A stretch of DNA of 11,748 bases, from NCBI RefSeq assembly GCF_035492295.1, contig NZ_DATJJK010000209.1, positions 1 through 11,748 on the forward strand, given 5' to 3'. This document shows, one piece after another, positions 7,231-11,748 of this stretch. Origin of the DNA: Acidisoma sp035492295. Its GTDB lineage: Bacteria > Pseudomonadota > Alphaproteobacteria > Acetobacterales > Acetobacteraceae. Each line of letters begins with the position of its first letter. The first letter of the stretch is position 1. Under the pieces are notes generated by a model. The model made no database searches, was not told the origin of the DNA, and worked only from the letters and a program-made list of their open reading frames with translations. The position numbers and the translations under genes were made by a program.

Positions 7231-8283
7231 CTATTCGGCGGAGCCTCTCAGCTTCAGGCAGAAAGGCAGCGATTCCGCCGGACGCGCCGTATCCGCGCCC
7301 TCCCATATCTGGAAGAGGGCATCGGTCACGGCTGCGCCGAAGGCGTCATACGGAATGTGGACGGTGCTGAGCCATGGCGCGACCCAGTCGTTCATTGGAT
7401 TGTCGTCAAAGCCGAAGATTGCAACATCTTGAGGCACGTTCAGGCCAAGCTCGCGACAGCGACGGTATAGCCCGTAAGCCACGAGATCGTTGCTGCAGAA
7501 GATCGCGCGGGGATGGCGGGCCTTGTCCAGTAGCCGGCCGGCAGCCTGATAGCCGCCTTCAATCGAAAGACCGCCCGCCACAAGATGAGCGGGCGACGGC
7601 GCACGGCCGGCGCGGCCGAGCCGCCCCAGGAAACCTTCATAACGCTCGCGGCTGGCCGAGGAGTGCAGCGGCCCGTGGATGACGGCACAATCGTCAAAAC
7701 CCTGGGCAAGAAAGTGCTCAGCAACTGCCTCCCCTGCGGCGACATTGTCAATGCCGACAAAAACACCGCCGCCGCGCGGCGGCTTGCGGTTGACAAAGGC
7801 AATGGGCAGGCCACCTGCCAGCGCCTGGGCAAGCCCCTCGCTTTCGACCGCGCCGAGAAGCGCCACGCCACGCACGTGATAGGCCTGCATCTCCTCGAGA
7901 TAGAAATCCTGCAAACCTGGATCTTCGCCGGTGTTGCACAGAATCATGGTATGGTCCCGGCCGCGCAGCGTGGTTTCGATCGAGCGCGCGATGGCCGAAT
8001 AGAACGCGTTCGCGATATCGGGGATGAGCAGGGCGACGAGGCGCGTCTGCCGCATCCGCAGCGCGCGGCCGGCATGGGCGGGGCGATAGCCGAGCACCTC
8101 CGCTGCCTCTCGCACCCGCGCCCGGGTCTCCTCATTCGCTTTGGTGCTGATGCCGTTGAGGACACGGGAAACGGTGGCAATGGAGACGCCGGCGCGCGCA
8201 GCCACCGCCTGAATGCCGACTGTCTTCGGCTTGGGCGACAAGACCTCTGTTTGCTCCTGGCGAAGCGGGCGGGCGGGCGGCAT
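7231..8283 (-). CDS. LacI/GalR-family transcriptional repressor
   Basis: DNA-binding regulator, most likely a sugar-responsive repressor of this locus. The 350 residues show the family order: helix-turn-helix TVGIQAVAARAGVSIATVSR (21-40) followed by VLNG, hinge region GYRPAHAGRALR (65-76), then a periplasmic-binding-protein-like effector domain from TRLVALLIPDIANAFYS. Late landmarks are IFCSNDLVAYG (261-271) and VAIFGFDDNP (287-296), ending in LRGSAE. The 20 residues before the HTH are longer than usual. ATG 8283 has AGGGA upstream; an in-frame TTG at residue 15 (8239-8241) is an alternative start. A perfect 16-bp operator lies 31 bp upstream, implying autoregulation. It is transcribed in the same direction as the transporter genes and could be the first gene of that operon, or the transporter may also have its own promoter in the 82-nt gap. 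Confidence 0.95.
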   Translation of the reverse strand: MPPARPLRQEQTEVLSPKPKTVGIQAVAARAGVSIATVSRVLNGISTKANEETRARVREAAEVLGYRPAHAGRALRMRQTRLVALLIPDIANAFYSAIARSIETTLRGRDHTMILCNTGEDPGLQDFYLEEMQAYHVRGVALLGAVESEGLAQALAGGLPIAFVNRKPPRGGGVFVGIDNVAAGEAVAEHFLAQGFDDCAVIHGPLHSSASRERYEGFLGRLGRAGRAPSPAHLVAGGLSIEGGYQAAGRLLDKARHPRAIFCSNDLVAYGLYRRCRELGLNVPQDVAIFGFDDNPMNDWVAPWLSTVHIPYDAFGAAVTDALFQIWEGADTARPAESLPFCLKLRGSAE

Positions 8284-8314
8284 CGCGGTCCCTGAATCGT
8301 TTCCGGTAGTTTTT

Positions 8315-8330
8315 GGGTAAACGTTTACCC
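8315..8330. promoter_or_regulatory. LacI-family operator, perfect 16-bp palindrome
   Basis: GGGTAAACGTTTACCC is exactly its own reverse complement and has the central CG with flanking AAAC/GTTT seen in many LacI/GalR-family operators. It sits 31 bp before the repressor start and 180 bp before the dehydrogenase start, so the repressor encoded next to it is the likely binder. No second close copy was found in the window. Confidence 0.85.
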
Positions 8331-8365
8331 TGTTGGCGCCAAGTCCAACGCATTCACCCCTCGCT

Positions 8366-8371
8366 TGTCAA
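8366..8371 (-). promoter_or_regulatory. Possible -35 element for the repressor/transporter unit
   Basis: The minus strand reads TTGACA, the sigma-70 consensus, 36 bp upstream of the operator. No matching -10 is found at standard spacing (TTGGAC at 17 nt is poor), so this is only a candidate. Confidence 0.25.
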
Positions 8372-8496
8372 GTGGCAAGATGGACGCTACCTGATTCTTA
8401 TCAGCGCCCAGCGGCGTCGTGCTGCACTGCAACGAGCGCCTCGCGGGCCCACACTGTCGCCAAAAGCGCGCGTCGGTGGCAATCTCGGGGATAAAT

Positions 8497-8504
8497 GGGG
8501 AAGG
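8497..8504 (+). promoter_or_regulatory. Ribosome binding site of the iron-type alcohol dehydrogenase
   Basis: GGGGAAGG ends 6 nt before ATG 8511. It fixes the start at 8511, although the frame stays open back to about 8313; the upstream part has no ATG in frame and no family similarity. Confidence 0.75.
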
Positions 8505-8510
8505 CAACCG

Positions 8511-9620
8511 ATGAGCACGATCAATTATCTGACCCGCATCGAGTTCGGCGAGGGCGAGATCACCCGCCTTCCAGAACTGCTCGCCGCACTCGGCGTGACG
8601 CGCCCGTTGATCGCGACGGATGCGGGACTAGTGCGCAGCGGTCTCGTCTCCCGCATTACTGAATCGCTGCCCGACGCCGTCGTTTTCGACGGCACGCCAG
8701 GCAATCCGACCGAAGAGGCGGTGCTTGCCGCCCTCGCCCTTTACCAAAGCAATGAATGCGACGGCATCGTGGGATTGGGCGGCGGTTCCTCGATCGATCT
8801 TGCCAAGGGGGTGCGTTTGTTGAGCGGACATCCTGCGCCGCTCGGCCAATACGCCGCCGTCAACGGCGGTGTTGCGCGCATCCACAACCGCATCTCCCCG
8901 ATGATCGCGGTGCCGACGACCGCCGGCACCGGCTCCGAGGTCGGGCGTGGCGCACTGATCACCACCGCCGAAGGGCGCAAGCTCGGCATCCTCTCCCCCT
9001 TCATCCTGCCCACGATCGCTCTGATTGATCCCGAACTCACCTACGGCTTGCCGCCCTTCCTGACCGCCGCGACCGGGATGGATGCGATCTCTCACTGTCT
9101 TGAGACCTATATGGCGCCGGCCTTCAACCCACCGGCGGAGGCGATCGCCCTGCATGGCTTGGCCTGTGGCCTCGGCGCCATCGAGCCAGCTACGAAAGAC
9201 GGCGCCGATAAGACCGCCCGACGCGACATGATGATCTGCGCCTTCGAGGGGGCGATGGCCTTCCAGAAGGGCCTCGGCGCGGTGCATGCCATCACCCATC
9301 CGATGGGCGCCATCCGTTCCCTCAACTTGCATCACGGCACGCTCAACGCGATTTTGATGCCCGCGGTTCTGCGCTTCAACCGCCCGGCGATCGGCGCCAA
9401 ATGGGACAAATTGACCGAGTTGATGGGCGGCGCACCCGATACGGTGATCACGGCGCTCAACGAGCGTCTGGGCCTGCCCGCCGGGCTTGGCGCCCTCGGC
9501 GTCACCGAGGCGATGATGGAGGAGGTCTCCCACGCGGCGCTGCTCGACCACTGCCACGCGACCAATCCGCGCCGTGCCAGCCAGCAGGACTATCTGGACA
9601 TCATACAGCAATCGCGCTGA
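8511..9620 (+). CDS. Iron-containing (group III) alcohol dehydrogenase
   Basis: NAD(P)-dependent interconversion of an alcohol and an aldehyde or ketone in the cytoplasm; relatives include lactaldehyde reductase FucO and 4-hydroxybutyrate dehydrogenases. The 369 residues show the nucleotide-binding GLGGGSSIDLAKG (88-100), PTTAGTGSEV (135-144), and metal ligands Asp191 and His195 (GMDAISHCLE) and His259 (VHAITHPMGA, with conserved His263). The last ligand is expected at His275 in NLHHGTLNAI. Compared with FucO, the spacing between the His259 and His275 motifs is two residues longer. With all ligands present it is not a metal-free relative. It is the first gene of the plus-strand unit, divergent from the repressor, with a leader of up to about 180 nt. 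In this locus it may reduce an aldehyde fragment from sugar breakdown or oxidise a polyol substrate; sequence does not decide. Confidence 0.93.
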   Translation: MSTINYLTRIEFGEGEITRLPELLAALGVTRPLIATDAGLVRSGLVSRITESLPDAVVFDGTPGNPTEEAVLAALALYQSNECDGIVGLGGGSSIDLAKGVRLLSGHPAPLGQYAAVNGGVARIHNRISPMIAVPTTAGTGSEVGRGALITTAEGRKLGILSPFILPTIALIDPELTYGLPPFLTAATGMDAISHCLETYMAPAFNPPAEAIALHGLACGLGAIEPATKDGADKTARRDMMICAFEGAMAFQKGLGAVHAITHPMGAIRSLNLHHGTLNAILMPAVLRFNRPAIGAKWDKLTELMGGAPDTVITALNERLGLPAGLGALGVTEAMMEEVSHAALLDHCHATNPRRASQQDYLDIIQQSR

Positions 9621-9653
9621 TGCTCTGACCGACAAAGGGAGACGGATATCGCG

Positions 9654-10718
9654 ATGATTGAGCAGGCAGGGCCGCAGACGGGAGAAGCCGCGCGGCTGGA
9701 TGCAACCACATTGAGGCCGCTCGGGCGCACGGGCCTTTCGGTCACGGCGCTCGGCCTCGGCACTGCGCCACTTGGCGGCCTTTATGGCCCGCTGCCGCGT
9801 AGCCAGGCCTTCGATCTGTTGGAATGCGCCTGGGAGCAGGGGATCCGGTATTTCGACACCGCGCCGATGTATGGGATGACGCGCTCGGAACATCTGACCG
9901 GCCACGCGCTACGCGAGAAGACCGAACCCTTCATTCTTTCCACGAAGGTCGGTCGGTTGATGACGACGGACCGCGCCGGGCGCCGTCTGCCGCCCGAGCC
10001 GCCGAAGAACCCGCTCGATCCGGGCTGGTACAACGGCCTGCCGTTCCGCGAGGTCTTCGACTACAGCTATGACGGTATCATGCGGAGCTACGATGACAGC
10101 CAGCAACGCCTCGGTCTCGCCCGCCTCGACATTCTCTATGTGCATGATATCGGGCGCGTCACCCATGGCGCATTGCATGATCATCACTGGGATGCGCTGA
10201 CCAAGGGTGGTGGCTTCCGCGCCTTGCAGGAGCTGAAGGCGGCCGGGGACATCGCCGGTTTCGGTCTCGGGGTCAATGAATGGGAAGCAATCCGGGACGC
10301 ACTGGAGGAGACCGATCTCGATTGCTGTCTTCTCGCCGGCCGCTACACGCTCCTCGACCGCAGCGCAGAGCAGACGCTGCTGCCGCTGGTACAGAAGCGC
10401 GAGGTCGCCGTCGTCCTTGGCGGCGTCTTCAACTCTGGCATTTTAGCGACCCCAGCGCGCGGGGTGCAGAAGTTCGACTATGCGGACGCCCCGTCAGATG
10501 TCGTCATCAAGGTCGAAGCACTCAGGGAGATCTGCGAGGAGCATGGCGTGCCACTGGGTGCTGCGGCGATCAATTTTCCACTGCGCCATCCCGCCATCAC
10601 CTCTGTGCTCGTGGGCGCGCGCAGCCGGGCGCAGTTGCTGCAGAATATCGCCTGGATCGACATGGATTTGCCCGAGGCGATTTGGGCCGATATCGACCGC
10701 GCGCTCAACCAGAGCTGA
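9654..10718 (+). CDS. Aldo/keto reductase, L-fucose / D-threo-aldose 1-dehydrogenase-like
   Basis: Likely oxidises an aldose at C1 to its lactone with NAD(P), the first step of non-phosphorylating sugar catabolism. The 354 residues form an AKR barrel with the full catalytic tetrad: Asp68 and Tyr73 (RYFDTAPMYG), Lys98 (LSTKVG) and His164 (LDILYVHDIGR). The inserted proline-rich segment RRLPPEPPKNPLDPGW (110-125) and the VFDYSYDGIMRS motif (134-145) are typical of the L-fucose dehydrogenase/pyridoxal 4-dehydrogenase branch of the family rather than of general aldehyde reductases. It starts 33 nt after the alcohol dehydrogenase, with AAAGGGAGA 11 nt upstream, and is followed after 4 nt by a lactonase-like amidohydrolase. 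That pairing supports a sugar-to-lactone-to-acid sequence. The N-terminus is about 18 residues longer than the barrel requires. Confidence 0.88.
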   Translation: MIEQAGPQTGEAARLDATTLRPLGRTGLSVTALGLGTAPLGGLYGPLPRSQAFDLLECAWEQGIRYFDTAPMYGMTRSEHLTGHALREKTEPFILSTKVGRLMTTDRAGRRLPPEPPKNPLDPGWYNGLPFREVFDYSYDGIMRSYDDSQQRLGLARLDILYVHDIGRVTHGALHDHHWDALTKGGGFRALQELKAAGDIAGFGLGVNEWEAIRDALEETDLDCCLLAGRYTLLDRSAEQTLLPLVQKREVAVVLGGVFNSGILATPARGVQKFDYADAPSDVVIKVEALREICEEHGVPLGAAAINFPLRHPAITSVLVGARSRAQLLQNIAWIDMDLPEAIWADIDRALNQS

Positions 10719-10722
10719 CGTG

Positions 10723-11550
10723 ATGCTCGACGCGCATCAGCATTTCTGGCGGCCAGAGCGCGGCGATTACGGCTGGCTGACGCCTGAAACCGGCGTGCTC
10801 TACCGGGATTTTCTGCCCGCCGATCTGCGGCCGCTGATGCAGGCTGCCGGCATCACCCGCAGCATCGTCGTGCAGGCAGCGGAGACCGAGGCCGAGACCG
10901 ATTTTCTGCTCGCTTTGGCGGCGGAGACGGACTTCGTCGCCGGGGTCGTCGGCTGGCTGGACATGACGGCCGAGGACTTCCCTGCCCGCCTCGCCTATTA
11001 TCGCGCCCAGCCGAAATGGGTGGGGCTGCGCCCCATGCTGCAGGAGCATCCGCCCGAGAAAACCCTCGATCCGCGCTTCCGCGCGGCGCTCAGGGAGGTC
11101 GCGCGGCAGGACGTGCCCTTCGATATCCTGACCTTTCCGCGCCATCTGCCGGCGATGCTGACCGTTCTGGCCGAGGTGCCTGACCTCTGCGGCATCGTCG
11201 ACCATATCTCCAAACCGGAGATGACCAAGCCGACTTTAGGCGACTGGGCCGGTCACATGACGGCGCTGGCCGCCCATCCCCGCCTGATGTGCAAAATCTC
11301 CGGGATGGTGACGGAAGCCGGCGCAGATTGGTCGGCGGACCGAATCCGCCCCTTCCTCCGTCACGCAGCAAAGGCCTTCGGGCCGGAGCGGCTGGTCTTC
11401 GGCACCGATTGGCCGGTCTGCACGCTGGCCGCGCGCCATGGCGAGGTCATGGACCTCGCCCGCACGCTGCTGGCCGAGCTGTATGACGCAGCCGATCTCG
11501 AAAAGATCTTCGAGACCAACGGGGCGCGCTTCTATCGCCTGGGCGCCTGA
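10723..11550 (+). CDS. Amidohydrolase, L-fuconolactonase / L-rhamnonolactonase-like (COG3618)
   Basis: Probably opens a sugar 1,4- or 1,5-lactone to the aldonic acid in the cytoplasm. The 275 residues belong to the amidohydrolase-2 superfamily: N-terminal metal motif DAHQHFW (His5, His7), VVQAAETEAETDFLL (49-63), GLRPMLQ (101-107), IVDHISKP (158-165, with His161), KISGMVTE and the terminal catalytic Asp229 in VFGTDWPV. DAHQHFW followed by YGWL is typical of the fuconolactonase group. ATG 10723 gives the expected N-terminus; GTG 10720, immediately before it and in frame, is also possible. It begins 4 nt after the aldo/keto reductase stop and has only a weak ribosome site, so translational coupling is likely. 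The open frame reaching back to 10480 overlaps the reductase in another frame and is not part of this gene. Confidence 0.92.
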   Translation: MLDAHQHFWRPERGDYGWLTPETGVLYRDFLPADLRPLMQAAGITRSIVVQAAETEAETDFLLALAAETDFVAGVVGWLDMTAEDFPARLAYYRAQPKWVGLRPMLQEHPPEKTLDPRFRAALREVARQDVPFDILTFPRHLPAMLTVLAEVPDLCGIVDHISKPEMTKPTLGDWAGHMTALAAHPRLMCKISGMVTEAGADWSADRIRPFLRHAAKAFGPERLVFGTDWPVCTLAARHGEVMDLARTLLAELYDAADLEKIFETNGARFYRLGA

Positions 11551-11624
11551 GACCCGCGGCCCGCGACCGGCGCGGCAGGGAATTTGCTTCCCATCTCCGT
11601 GACCTCGGCTTCAGGAGTCTCCGC
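11551..11624 (+). other. Short intergenic spacer with two weak stem-loops
   Basis: This 74-bp gap holds CCGCG-ACCGG-CGCGG (11561-11575) and GGGAA-TTTGC-TTCCC (11578-11592), both 5-bp stems. Neither is followed by a T run, so I do not call a terminator. The next gene may be co-transcribed. Confidence 0.3.
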
Positions 11625-11748
11625 ATGCAATTGGACGAACAGTCCCCCGATTTCCATCGCGCGCGTTATTTCGCGCTGAAGGCGCAGGCGAAGGCCAAGG
11701 CTGACGCTCCCCCGCCTGCGCTCGACAGACCGGGCGCCACGCAGGAGA
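11625..11748 (+). CDS. N-terminal part of an unrecognised protein, cut by window edge
   Basis: An ATG with AGGAG ending 7 nt upstream (11613-11617) opens a frame that runs to the window end, giving 41 residues. It starts MQLDEQSPDFHRARYFALKA, followed by an Ala/Lys stretch (KAQAKAKADA) and a Pro-rich patch. No family motif, signal peptide or membrane segment is visible in this part. The good ribosome site and continued high-GC coding pattern make it a probable gene, in line with the plus-strand unit and 74 nt after the amidohydrolase. I do not assign a function. Confidence 0.55.
   Translation, partial: MQLDEQSPDFHRARYFALKAQAKAKADAPPPALDRPGATQE

Larger units (their letters stand above)
8284..8510. 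promoter_or_regulatory. Divergent control region between repressor and alcohol dehydrogenase genes
   Basis: This 227-bp stretch has no convincing gene and separates the two transcription units. It holds the 16-bp operator (8315-8330), a 10-bp palindrome TTGGCGCCAA (8333-8342) right beside it, and CTTGTCAAG (8364-8372), which gives a -35-like hexamer on either strand (TTGTCA on plus, TTGACA on minus). I found no good -10 box at 16-18 nt from either, so transcription starts are not assigned. The roughly 110 bp from 8395 to the ribosome site show nothing recognisable; they would be 5' leader of the dehydrogenase mRNA. Confidence 0.6.

Noticed and set aside
7768..7783. 16-bp palindrome of GCC/GGC triplets in the repressor gene
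   Set aside because: Low-complexity codons for Pro-Pro-Arg-Gly-Gly residues explain it.
8628..9905. 425-codon open frame on the minus strand opposite the alcohol dehydrogenase
   Set aside because: Arg/His/Gly-rich translation with no family motif; it mirrors a gene with complete metal and cofactor motifs. Long antisense frames are expected in high-GC DNA.
1..11748. CRISPR arrays, tRNA or rRNA genes, insertion sequences, attachment sites
   Set aside because: No regularly spaced repeats, transposase-like frames, terminal repeats or RNA-gene signatures were seen on reading through the window.

Overview
The window is a carbohydrate-type catabolic locus from a high-GC Gram-negative bacterium. 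The protein types and codon choice suggest an alphaproteobacterium, probably of the Rhizobiales/Hyphomicrobiales kind; this is inferred from style alone, as there is no rRNA or marker gene. I see no IS element, CRISPR array, tRNA or other sign of recent transfer.

Two divergent gene sets flank a 227-bp control region (8284-8510). Leftward, on the minus strand: a LacI/GalR-family repressor (7231-8283), a secreted sugar-type substrate-binding protein (6027-7148), a double-domain sugar-import ATPase (4442-6001), a permease in which two complete membrane units are fused in one chain (2430-4445), a short-chain dehydrogenase (1634-2410), a beta-keto acid cleavage enzyme of the BKACE/DUF849 family (684-1616), and an SMP-30/gluconolactonase-like lactonase cut by the left edge (1-635). 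Between the transporter and BKACE genes the spacings are tight (25 nt, a 4-nt overlap, 19 nt, 17 nt), which fits one operon. Rightward, on the plus strand: an iron-type alcohol dehydrogenase (8511-9620), an aldo/keto reductase resembling L-fucose/D-threo-aldose 1-dehydrogenases (9654-10718), and an L-fuconolactonase-like amidohydrolase (10723-11550). An unrecognised gene then runs off the right edge (11625 onward).

A perfect 16-bp palindrome with the LacI-family operator core (8315-8330) lies 31 bp before the repressor start and between the two divergent units. The simplest reading is a repressor that controls itself and both arms, relieved by the imported substrate or a product of it.

Working model (inference): a sugar or related polyol is imported, oxidised at C1 to a lactone by the aldo/keto reductase, and hydrolysed to a sugar acid by the amidohydrolase and/or the SMP-30 lactonase. 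The SDR oxidises a hydroxyl to a ketone, and the BKACE enzyme cleaves the resulting beta-keto acid with acetyl-CoA. The Fe-ADH would handle an aldehyde or alcohol branch. No sugar kinase, sugar-acid dehydratase or aldolase is visible, so the BKACE step may stand in for the usual aldolase or hydrolase end of non-phosphorylating sugar pathways. That makes this cluster a candidate for an undescribed sugar-acid route. The transporter is also unusual: the fused permease and the asymmetric ATPase suggest a 1:1 importer with one consensus ATP site.
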